Shown piece after piece: positions 1-8,833 of a DNA stretch of 64,000 bases. The DNA is from Ziziphus jujuba (Eukaryota > Streptophyta > Magnoliopsida > Rosales > Rhamnaceae). The notes under the pieces were generated by a model. That model was not told the origin of the DNA and ran no database searches. It was given only the letters and a program-made list of their open reading frames with translations. Each line of letters starts with the position of its first letter. Within the stretch, counting starts at the first letter, position 1. A program made the translations under genes and the position numbers. The stretch spans positions 9,238,001 through 9,302,000 of the forward strand of contig NC_083382.1 of the NCBI RefSeq assembly GCF_031755915.1, read 5' to 3'.

Positions 1-10
1 TATATATAGG

Positions 11-52
11 GTATTAGGCGACGCATAAGCATGATTATGCGTCGCCTATTAC
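11..52. repeat. A/B-type hairpin palindrome (reference copy)
   Basis: The left arm GTATTAGGCGACGCATAA (11-28) and right arm TTATGCGTCGCCTATTAC (35-52) pair over 18 positions with one mismatch, around the 6-nt loop GCATGA. Copies of this palindrome precede almost every A and B core, usually after TATATATAGG. Loop variants include GCAGGA. The motif could extrude as a cruciform in DNA or fold as a hairpin in RNA. Nothing in the sequence says whether it is used. Confidence 0.93.
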
Positions 53-506
53 TATAATTCAAACAAAAAAAAACTCTCTTTATCTTGTTTAAATATCTTC
101 ACTGGTTATTTGATGCTCCAACAAAATCAAATTGTTAAAAATGAAGGTTTAAAAAAAATATATATAGGGTATTAGGCGACGTATAAGCATGATTATGCGT
201 TGCCTATTACTAAAATTAAAAAAAAAAAAAAAAAACTCTGTTTATCATCTTTAAATATTTTCACTGGTCATTTGATGCTGGAAGAAAATCAAATTGTTAA
301 ACAGGAAGATTTTAAAAATAAACACCTTCTCTAACTAGTTTAAATCTTTTAGCTGGTTATTTGATGCTGAGATAAAATCAGATTGATTAAAAAAATAAAA
401 AAACAAAACTCATTTTTGTTGTTTAAATATTTTCACTGCTTATTTGATGATGGAAGAAAATCAAACTGTTAAAAACCATGGTTGTTTTGAAAGAAAAAAA
501 AAAATG

Positions 507-551
507 GGGTATTAGGCGACGCATAATACTGCTTATGCGTCGCCTAAACCC
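507..551. repeat. D-type hairpin palindrome (reference copy)
   Basis: The perfect 15-bp stem TTAGGCGACGCATAA (512-526) and TTATGCGTCGCCTAA (533-547) surrounds loop TACTGC. The stem can extend by four pairs, GGGT (507-510) with ACCC (548-551), if A511 is bulged, giving 19 bp. The D hairpin is flanked by AAATG on the left and TAAA on the right. It shares the GGCGACGCATAA arm with the A/B hairpin but has its own loop and outer flanks. Confidence 0.92.
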
Positions 552-555
552 TAAA
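543..555 (+). repeat. Plant-type telomere-like motif in D (CCTAAACCCTAAA)
   Basis: The right arm and flank of the D hairpin read CCTAAACCCTAAA, 13 nt in register with the Arabidopsis-type telomere repeat (CCCTAAA)n. The motif recurs in nearly all D subunits. One copy near 33802-33813 has lost a C and reads CCTAAACCTAAA. It is under two repeats long, so it is not a telomere tract and may be chance amplified by the array. Confidence 0.6.
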
Positions 556-677
556 TTAACAAAAAAAAAAAAAAAAAGAAAAACCTATCTTTATATTGTT
601 TCAATATCTTCACTGGTTATTTCATGCTCAACTAAAATGCAATTGTTAAAAATGAAGGTTTAAAAAATATATATATA

Positions 678-835
678 GGGTATTAGGCGACGCATAAGCA
701 TGATTATGCCTCGCCTATTACTAAAATTCAAACAAAAAAAAACTCTCTTTATCTTGTTTAAATATCTTCACTGGTTATTTGATGCTCCAACAAAATCAAA
801 TTGTTAAAAATGAAGGTTTAAAAAAAATATATATA
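678..835 (+). repeat. Subunit A (158 bp, hairpin plus core)
   Basis: The subunit starts with a hairpin cassette (this copy has one arm base changed, GCCTCGCC instead of GCGTCGCC), then TACTAAAATTCAAAC and an A-run. The core follows: CTCTCTTTATCTTGTTTAAA, ATATCTTCACTGG and the diagnostic TGCTCCAACAAAATC. It ends in GAAGGTTT, an A-run and a (TA)n step leading to the next hairpin. A is the subunit most often missing from shortened HORs, for example between 1342 and 1343. Confidence 0.9.
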
Positions 836-988
836 GGGTATTAGGCGACGCATAAGCAGGATTATGCGTCGCCTATTACTAAAATTCAAAAAAAAAAAAC
901 AAAACTCTGTTTATCATCTTTAAATATTTTCACTGGTCATTTCATGCTGGAAGAAAATCAAATTGTTAAACAAGAAGATTTTAAAAAT
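836..988 (+). repeat. Subunit B (153 bp, hairpin plus core)
   Basis: A hairpin with loop GCAGGA in this copy (GCATGA in many others) is followed by an A-run and the core CTCTGTTTATCATCTTTAAA, ATATTTTCACTGGTCATTT. The diagnostic stretch is TGCTGGAAGAAAATC, then GTTAAACARGAAGATTTT. B runs into C0 with no hairpin in between. B is present in every HOR variant seen, so the B-C0-C trio behaves as the minimal amplifying unit. Confidence 0.9.
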
Positions 989-1073
989 AAACACCTTCTC
1001 TAACTAGTTTAAATCTTTTAACTGGTTATTTGATGCTGAGATAAAATCAGATTGATTAAAAAAATAAAAAAAC
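989..1073 (+). repeat. Subunit C0 (85 bp, core without hairpin)
   Basis: This is the most diverged core: AAACACCTTCTCTAACTAG, TTTAAATCTTTTAACTGG, TTATTTGATGCTGAG, ATAAAATCAGATTGATT, then AAAAAAATAAAAAAAC. It has no hairpin on either side, so it gives the bare length of the core repeat. It occurs once per HOR throughout the window and is the easiest marker for counting HORs. Its homology to the other cores is clear from TTTAAAT, ACTGGTTATTTGATGCTG and AAAATCA in the same order. Confidence 0.9.
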
Positions 1074-1174
1074 AAAACTCATTTATGTTGTTTAAATATT
1101 TTCACTGCTTATTTGATGATGGAAGAAAATCAAATTGTTAAAAACCATGCTTTTTTTGAAAGAAAAAAAAAATG
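1074..1174 (+). repeat. Subunit C (101 bp, core without leading hairpin)
   Basis: The core is AAAACTCATTTATGTTG (or TTTTTGTTG), TTTAAATATTTTCACTGC, TTATTTGATGATGGAAG and AAAATCAAATTGTTAAAAA. It ends in CCATGC here (CCATGG or GCATGG elsewhere), seven T and GAAAG plus an A-run. It is followed either by the D hairpin, with the junction reading AAATGGGGTATTAGG, or by a (TA)n step and a B-type hairpin in shortened HORs. The short ATG-started reading frames seen repeatedly in the array begin here and are not genes. Confidence 0.9.
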
Positions 1175-1342
1175 GGGTATTAGGCGATGCATAATACTGC
1201 TTATGAGTCGCCTAAACCCTAAATTAACAAAAAAAAAAAAAAAAAACCTCTCTTTATATTTTTTCAATATCTTCACTGGTTATTTCATGCTCAACTAAAA
1301 TGCAATTGTTAAAAATGAAGGTTTAAAAAAAATATATATATA
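1175..1342 (+). repeat. Subunit D (168 bp, distinct hairpin plus core)
   Basis: The D hairpin has loop TACTGC and a right flank reading CCTAAACCCTAAA, unlike the A and B hairpins, which end CCTATTACTA. After an A-run of variable length (about 15 to 41 across the window) comes the core CCTCTCTTTATATTGTTTC (here TTTTTTC), AATATCTTCACTGG, TTATTTCATGCTCAACT, AAAATGCAATTGTTAAAAA. D is missing from shortened A-B-C0-C and B-C0-C units. Confidence 0.9.
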
Positions 1343-1724
1343 GGGTATTAGGCGATGCATAAGCATGATTATGCGTCACCTATTACTAAAATTCAAAAAA
1401 AAAAAAAAACTTTGTTTATCATCTTTAAATATTTTCACTGGTCATTTCATGCTGGAAGAAAATCAAATTGTTAAACAAGTAGATTTTAAAAATAAACACC
1501 TTCTCTAACTAGTTTAAATCTTTTAACTGGTTATTTGATGCTGAGATAAAATCAGATTGATTAAAAAAATAAAAAAACAAAACTCATTTATGTTGTTTAA
1601 ATATTTTCACTGCTTATTTGATGATGGAAGAAAATCAAATTGTTAAAAACCATGGTTTTTTTGAGAGCAAAAAAAAAATGGGGTATTAGGCGACGCATAA
1701 TACTGCTTATGCGTCGCCTAAACC

Positions 1725-1755
<31 letters not shown>

Positions 1756-1849
1756 CCTCTCTTTATACTGTTTTAATATCTTCACTGGTTATTTCATGCT
1801 CAACTAAAATCCAATTGTTAAAAATGAGGGTTTAAAAAAAATATATATA
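1343..1849 (+). repeat. Shortened HOR lacking A (B-C0-C-D, 507 bp)
   Basis: After a D subunit the array passes directly to a B subunit, and A is skipped. The hairpin at the join keeps the TATATATAGGG lead and carries CGATGCATAAG, a form seen repeatedly at D-to-B joins (for example 2871, 6061, 10301, 37971). The shared variant suggests that one ancestral deletion of A was copied many times. D-to-D spacing across this HOR is 506 bp (GGG at 1175 and 1681). Confidence 0.88.
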
Positions 1850-2358
1850 GGGTATTAGGCGACGCATAAGCATGATTATGCGTCGCCTATTACAAAAATT
1901 CAAACAAAAAAAAACTCTCTTTATCTTGTTTAAATATCTTCACTGGTTATTTGATGCTCCAACAAAATCAAATTGTTAAAAATGAAGGTTTAAAAAAAAA
2001 TATATAGGGTATTAGGCGACGCATAAGCAGGATTATACGTCGCCTATTACTAAAATTCAAAAAAAAAAAACAAAACTCTGTTTATCATCTTTAAATATTT
2101 TCACTGGTCATTTGATGCTGGAAGAAAATCAAATTGTTAAACAGGAAGATTTTAAAAATAAACACCTTCTCTAACTAGTTTAAATCTTTTAGCTGGTTAT
2201 TTGATGCTGAGATAAAATCAGATTGATTAAAAAAATAAAAAAACAAAACTCATTTATGTTGTTTAAATATTTTCACTGCTTATTTGATGATGGAAGAAAA
2301 TCAAATTGTTAAAAAGCATGGTTTTTTTGAAGAAAAAAAAAAAATATATATATATATA
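1850..2358 (+). repeat. Shortened HOR lacking D (A-B-C0-C, 509 bp)
   Basis: The C core here ends GCATGGTTTTTTTGAAG and an A-run, then goes straight into a (TA)n step and a B-type hairpin at 2359 rather than the D hairpin. GCATGG in place of CCATGG usually marks this C-to-B join elsewhere (7708, 9402, 14128, 15829). The form is therefore a stable sub-family rather than repeated independent deletion. Confidence 0.87.
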
Positions 2359-3165
2359 GGGTATTAGGCGACGCATAAGCATGATTATGCGTCGCCTATT
2401 ACTAAAATTCAAAAAAAAAAAAAAACTCTGTTTATCATCTGTAAATATTTTCACTGGTCATCTGATGCTGGAAGAAAATCAAATTGTTAAACAGGAAGAT
2501 TTTAAAAATAAACACCTTCTCTAACTAGTTTAAATCTTTTAACTAGTTATTTGATGCTGAGATAAAATCAGATTGATTAAAAAAATAAAAAAACAAAACT
2601 CATTTATGTTGTTTAAATATTTTCACTGCTTATTTGATGATGGAAGAAAATCAAATTGTTAAAAACCATGCTTTTTTTGAAAGAAAAAAAAAATGGGGTA
2701 TTAGGCCATGCATAATACTGCTTATGCGTCGCCTAAACCCTAAATTAACAAAAAAAAAAAAAAAAAACCTCTCTTTATATTTTTTCAATATCTTCACTGG
2801 TTATTTCATGCTCAACTAAAATGCAATTGTTAAAAATGAAGGTTTAAAAAAAATATATATATAGGGTATTAGGCGATGCATAAGCATGATTATGCGTCGC
2901 CTATTACTAAAATTCAAAAAAAAAAAAAAACTTTGTTTATCATCTTTAAATATTTTCACTGGTCATTTGATGCTGGAAGAAAATCAAATTGTTAAACAGG
3001 AAGATTTTAAAAATAAACACCTTCTCTAACTAGTTTAAATCTTTTAACTGGTTATTTGATGCTGAGATAAAATCAGATTGATTAAAAAAATAAAAAAACA
3101 AAACTCATTTTTGTTGTTTAAATATTTTCACTGCTTATTTGATGATGGAAGAAAATCAAATTGTT

Positions 3166-3181
3166 AAAAACCATGGTTTTT
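3166..3181. repeat. Second palindrome family at the end of C (reference copy)
   Basis: AAAAACCATGGTTTTT is a perfect 16-nt palindrome at the 3' end of the C core, about 30 bp upstream of the D hairpin. Variant copies carry GCATGG (one arm mismatch), CCATGC (one arm mismatch) or CGTGG. It occurs once per HOR, in the subunit that lacks its own GGCGACGC hairpin. Confidence 0.8.
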
Positions 3182-3204
3182 TTGAAAGAAAAAAAAATGG
3201 GGTA

Positions 3205-3240
3205 TTAGGCGACGCATAATCAGTATTATGCGTCGCCTAA
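3205..3240. repeat. D2 hairpin: D palindrome with flipped loop (first copy)
   Basis: The stem is TTAGGCGACGCATAAT and ATTATGCGTCGCCTAA, a perfect 16 bp around loop CAGT. The interior CATAATCAGTATTATG matches the reverse complement of the ordinary D interior (CATAAGCAGTATTATG) except at one base, while the outer flanks keep the normal D orientation. Further copies start at 8760, 11298, 11971, 15191, 17732, 18403, 19077, 22465, 25006, 25677, 26351, 28049 and 33771. I saw none after 33.8 kb. Confidence 0.88.
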
Positions 3241-3243
3241 ACC

Positions 3244-3278
<35 letters not shown>

Positions 3279-6200
3279 CCTCTCTTTATATTGTTTCAAT
3301 ATCTTCACGGGTTATTTCATGCTCAACTAAAATGCAATTGTTAAAAATGAAGGTTTAAAAAAAATATATATATAGGGTATTAGGCGACGCATAAGCATGA
3401 TTATGCGTCGCCTATTACTATAATTCAAACAAAAAAAAACTCTCTTTATCTTGTTTAAATATCTTCACTAGTTATTTTGATGCTCCAACAAAATCAAATT
3501 GTTAAAAATGAAGGTTTAAAAAAAATATATACAGGGTATTAGGCGACGTGTAAGCATGATTATGCGTCGCCTATTACTAAAATTAAAAAACAAAAAAAAA
3601 AAACTCTGTTTATCATCTTTAAATATTTTCACTGGTCATTTCATGCTGGAAGAAAATCAAATTGTTAAACAGGAAGATTTTAAAAAAAAACACCTTCTCT
3701 AACTAGTTTAAATCTTTTAACTGGTTATTTGATGCTGAGATAAAATCAGATTGATTAAAAAAATAAAAAAACAAAACTCATTTTTGTTGTTTAAATATTT
3801 TCACTGCTTATTTGATGATGGAAGAAAATCAAATTGTTAAAAACCATGGTTTTTTTGAAAGAAAAAGAAAAATGGGGTATTAGGCGACGCATAATACTGC
3901 TTATGCGTCGCCTAAACCCTAAATTAACAAAAAAAAAAAAAAAAAAAACCTCTCTTTATATTGTTTCAATATCTTCACTGGTTATTTCATGCTCAACTAA
4001 AATGCAATTGTTAAAAATGAAGGTTTAAAAAAAATATATATATAGGGTATTAGGCGACGCATAAGCACGATTATGCGTCGCCTATTACTAAAATTCAAAC
4101 AAAAAAAAACTCTCTTTATCTTGTTTAAATATCTTCACTGGTTATTTGACGCTCCAACAAAATCAAATTGTTAAAAATGAAGGTTTAAAAAAAAATATAT
4201 ATAGGGTATTAGGCGAAGTATAAGCATGATTATGCGTCGCATATTACTAAAATTCAAAAAAAAAACAAAAAAACTATGTTTATCATCTTTAAATATTTTC
4301 ACTGGTCATTTGATGCTGGAAGAAAATCAAATTGTTAAACAGGAAGATTTTAAAAAAAAACACCTTCTCTAACTAGTTTTAATCTTTTAACTGGTTATTT
4401 GATGCGGAGATAAAATCAGATTGATTAAAAAAATAAAAAAACAAAACTCATTTTTGTTGTTTAAATATTTTCACTGCTTATTTGATGATGGAAGAAAATC
4501 AAATTGTTAAAAACCATGGTTTTTTTGAAAGAAAAAGAAAAATGGGGTATTAGGCGACGCATAATACTGCTTATGCGTCGCCTAAACCCTAAATTAACAA
4601 AAAAAAAAAAAAAAAAAACCTCTCTTTATATTGTTTCAATATCTTCACTGGTTATTTCATGCTCAACTAAAATGCAATTGTTAAAAATGAAGGTTTAAAA
4701 AAATATATATATATAGGGTATTAGGCGACGCATAAGCATGATTATGCGTCGCCTATTACTAAAATTCAAACAAAAAAAAACACTCTTTATCTTGTTTAAA
4801 TATCTTCACTCGTTATTTGATGCTCCAACAAAATCAAATTGTTAAAAATGAAGGTTTAAAAAAAATATATATAGGGTATTAGGCGACGTATAAGCATGAT
4901 TATGCGTTGCCTATTACTAAAATTAAAAAAAAAAAAAAAAAAACTCTGTTTATCATCTTTAAATATTTTCACTGGTCATTTGATGCTGGAAGAAAATCAA
5001 ATTGTTAAACAGGAAGATTTTAAAAAAAAACACCTTCTCTAACTAGTTTAAATCTTTTAACTGGTTATTTGATGCTGAGATAAAATCAGATTGATTAAAA
5101 AAATAAAAAAACAAAACTCATTTTTGTTGTTTAAATATTTTCACTGCTTATTTGATGATGGAAGAAAATCAAATTGTTAAAAACCATGGTTTTTTTGAAA
5201 GAAAAAAAAAATGGGGTATTAGGCGACGCATAATACTGCTTATGCGTCGCCTAAACCCTAAATTAACAAAAAAAAAAAAAAAAAAAAAAACCTCTCTTTA
5301 TATTGTTTCAATATCTTCAAGGGTTATTTCATGCTCAACTAAAATGCAATTGTTAAAAATGAAGGTTTAAAAAAAATATATATATAGGGTATTAGGCGAC
5401 GCATAAGCATGATTATGCGTCGCCTATTACTATAATTCAAACAAAAAAAAACTCTCTTTATCTTGTTTAAATATCTTCACTGGTTATTTGATGCTCCAAC
5501 AAAATCAAATTGTTAAAAATGAAGGTTTAAAAAATATATATATAGGGTATTAGGCGACGTATAAGCATGATTATGCGTTGCCTATTACTAAAATTAAAAA
5601 AAAAAAAAAAAAAACTCTGTTTATCATCTTTAAATATTTTCACTGGTCATTTGATGCTGGAAGAAAATCAAATTGTTAAACAGGAAGATTTTAAAAATAA
5701 ACACCTTCTCTAACTAGTTTAAATCTTTTAGCTGGTTATTTGATGCTGAGATAAAATCAGATTGATTAAAAAAATAAAAAAAACAAAACTCATTTATGTT
5801 GTTTAAATATTTTCACTGCTTATTTGATGATGGAAGAAAATCAAATTGTTAAAAACCATGCTTTTTTTGAAAGAAAAAAAAAATGGGGTATTAGGCGATG
5901 CATAATACTGCTTATGAGTCGCCTAAACCCTAAATTAACAAAAAAAAAAAAAAAAAACCTCTCTTTATATTTTTTCAATATCTTCACTGGTTATTTCATG
6001 CTCAACTAAAATGCAATTGTTAAAAATGAAGGTTTAAAAAAAATATATATATAGGGTATTAGGCGATGCATAAGCATGATTATGCGTCGCCTATTACTAA
6101 AATTCAAAAAAAAAAAAAAACTTTGTTTATCATCTTTAAATATTTTCACTGGTCATTCGATGCTGGAAGAAAATCAAATTGTTAAACAGGAAGATTTTAA

Positions 6201-6959
6201 AAATAAACACCTTCTCTAACTAGTTTAAATCTTTTAACTGGTTATTTGATGCTGAGATAAAATCAGATTGATTCAAAAAATAAAAAAACAAAACTCATTT
6301 TTGTTGTTTAAATATTTTCACTGCTTATTTGATGATGGAAGAAAATCAAACTGTTAAAAACCATGGTTGTTTTGAAAGAAAAAAAAAAATGGGGTATTAG
6401 GCGACGCATAATACTGCTTATGCGTCGCCTACACCCTAAATTAACAAAAAAAAAAAAAAAAAAAAAAAACCTCTCTTTATATTGTTTCAATATCTTCACT
6501 GGTTATTTCATGCTCAACTAAAATGCAATTGTTAAAAATGAAGGTTTAAAAAATATATATATAGGGTATTAGGCGACGCATAAGCATGATTATGCCTCGC
6601 CTATTACTAAAATTCAAACAAAAAAAAACTCTCTTTATCTTGTTTAAATATCTTCACTGGTTATTTGATGCTCCAACAAAATCAAATTGTTAAAAATGAA
6701 GGTTTAAAAAAAATATATATAGGGTATTAGGCGACGCATAAGCAGGATTATGCGTCGCCTATTACTAAAATTCAAAAAAAAAAAACAAAACTCTGTTTAT
6801 CATCTTTAAATATTTTCACTGGTCATTTCATGCTGGAAGAAAATCAAATTGTTAAACAAGAAGATTTTAAAAATAAACACCTTCTCTAACTAGTTTAAAT
6901 CTTTTAACTGGTTATTTGATGCTGAGATAAAATCAGATTGATTAAAAAAATAAAAAAAC

Positions 6960-8114
6960 AAAACTCATTTATGTTGTTTAAATATTTTCACTGCTTATTT
7001 GATGATGGAAGAAAATCAAATTGTTAAAAACCATGGTTTTTTTGAGAGCAAAAAAAAAATGGGGTATTAGGCGACGCATAATACTGCTTATGCGTCGCCT
7101 AAACCCTAAATTTAAAAAAAAAAAAAAAACAAAACCTCTCTTTATACTGTTTTAATATCTTCACTGGTTATTTCATGCTCAACTAAAATCCAATTGTTAA
7201 AAATGAGGGTTTAAAAAAAATATATATAGGGTATTAGGCGACGCATAAGCATGATTATGCGTCGCCTATTACTATAATTCAAACAAAAAAAAACTCTCTT
7301 TATCTTGTTTAAATATCTTCACTAGTTATTTTGATGCTCCAACAAAATCAAATTGTTAAAAATGAAGGTTTAAAAAAAATATATACAGGGTATTAGGCGA
7401 CGTGTAAGCATGATTATGCGTCGCCTATTACTAAAATTAAAAAACAAAAAAAAAAAACTCTGTTTATCATCTTTAAATATTTTCACTGGTCATTTGATGC
7501 TGGAAGAAAATCAAATTGTTAAACAGGAAGATTTTAAAAATAAACACCTTCTCTAACTAGTTTAAATCTTTTAACTGGTTATTTGATGCTGAGATAAAAT
7601 CAGGTTGATTAAAAAAATAAAAAAACAAAACTCATTTATGTGTTTTAAATTTTTTCACTGCTTATTTGATGATGGAAGAAAATCAAATTGTTAAAAAGCA
7701 TGGTTTTTTTGAGAGAAAAAAAATATATATATAGGGTATTAGGCGACGCATAAGCATGATTATGCGTCGCCTATTACTAAAATTCAAAAAAAAAAAAAAA
7801 CTCTGTTTTTCATCTTTAAATATTTTCACTGGTCATTTGATGCTGGAAGAAAATCAAATTGTTAAACAGGAAGATTTTAAAAATAAACACCTTCTCTAAC
7901 TAGTTTAAATCTTTTAACTGGTTATTTAATGCTGAGATAAAATCAGGTTGATTAAAAAAATAAAAAAACAAAACTCATTTATGTGTTTTAAATATTTTCA
8001 CCGCTTATTTGATGATGGAAGAAAATCAAATTGTTAAAAACCATGGTTTTTTTGAGAGAAAAAAAAAATGGGGTATTAGGCGACGCATAATACTGCTTAT
8101 GCGTCGCCTAAACC

Positions 8115-8163
<49 letters not shown>

Positions 8164-8802
8164 CTCTTTATACTATTTCAATATCTTCACTGGTTATTTC
8201 ATGCTCAACTAAAATCCAATTGTTAAAAATGAAGGTTTAAAAAAAATATATATATAGGGTATTAGGCGACGCATAAGCATGATTATGCGTCGCCTATTAC
8301 TAAAATTCAAACAAAAAAAAACTCTCTTTATCTTGTTTAAATATCTTCACTGATTATTTGATGCTCCAACAAAATCAAATTGTTAAAAATGAAGGTTAAA
8401 AACATATATATATAGGGTATTAGGCGACGTATAAGCATGATTATGCGTCGCCTATTACTAAAATTAAAAAAAAAAAAAAAAAAACTCTGTTTTTCATCTT
8501 TAAATATTTTCACTGGTCATTTGATGCTGGAAGAAAATCAAATTGTTAAACAGGAAGATTTTAAAAATAAACACCTTCTCTAACTAGTTTAAATCTTTTA
8601 ACTGGTTATTTGATGCTGAGATAAAATCAGATTGATTAAAAAAATAAAAAAACAAAACTCATTTTTGTTGTTTAAATATTTTCACTGCTTATTTGATGAT
8701 GGAAGAAAATCAAATTGTTAAAAACCATGGTTTTTTTGAAAGAAAAAAAAAATGGGGTATTAGGCGACGCATAATCAGTATTATGCGTCGCCTAAACCCT
8801 AA

Positions 8803-8833
<31 letters not shown>

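Larger units (their letters stand above)
678..1342 (+). repeat. Reference full-length HOR, A-B-C0-C-D (665 bp)
   Basis: This is a representative complete higher-order repeat, measured from the GGG before the A hairpin to the GGG before the next hairpin. It holds five homologous cores but only three hairpins, placed before A, B and D. The five cores differ at diagnostic bases after TGATG: CTCCAACAAAAT in A, CTGGAAGAAAAT in B, CTGAGATAAAAT in C0, ATGGAAGAAAAT in C, and CTCAACTAAAAT in D (where TGATG reads TCATG). The preceding HOR (9-677, 669 bp) has the same order, and this type is the commonest in the window. Boundaries are a convention, since a tandem array has no natural start. Confidence 0.93.
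1..6959 (+). repeat. Array block P (mixed 670- and 506-bp HORs)
   Basis: Unit order from the left edge is ABC0CD, ABC0CD, BC0CD, ABC0C, BC0CD, BC0CD, then four ABC0CD (about 3.36-6.04 kb), BC0CD and ABC0CD. Private variants include the AACTGTTAAAAACCATGGTTG form of C at about 449 and AAAGAAAAAGAAAAATGG at about 3.85 and 4.52 kb. Most of this block reappears in rearranged order at 28.2-39.1 kb. There are no genes; the block is satellite throughout. Confidence 0.85.

Noticed and set aside
1..10. TATATATA steps before hairpins as TATA-box promoters
   Set aside because: They are (TA)n microsatellite steps of varying length next to A-runs, repeated at nearly every A or B hairpin, with no coding sequence downstream.
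11..52. Each hairpin as a separate MITE insertion
   Set aside because: The hairpins sit at fixed subunit junctions with the same flanks, so they were amplified with the array. Only a single ancestral insertion remains possible.
543..555. True telomere or interstitial telomere tract
   Set aside because: There are fewer than two CCCTAAA units per D subunit and no extended tandem run anywhere in the window.
507..580. Factor-independent transcription terminators (hairpin plus homopolymer)
   Set aside because: On the + strand the hairpin is followed by A, not T. On the - strand the T-run precedes the D hairpin, and the other side has TATATA before T. There are no genes to terminate.
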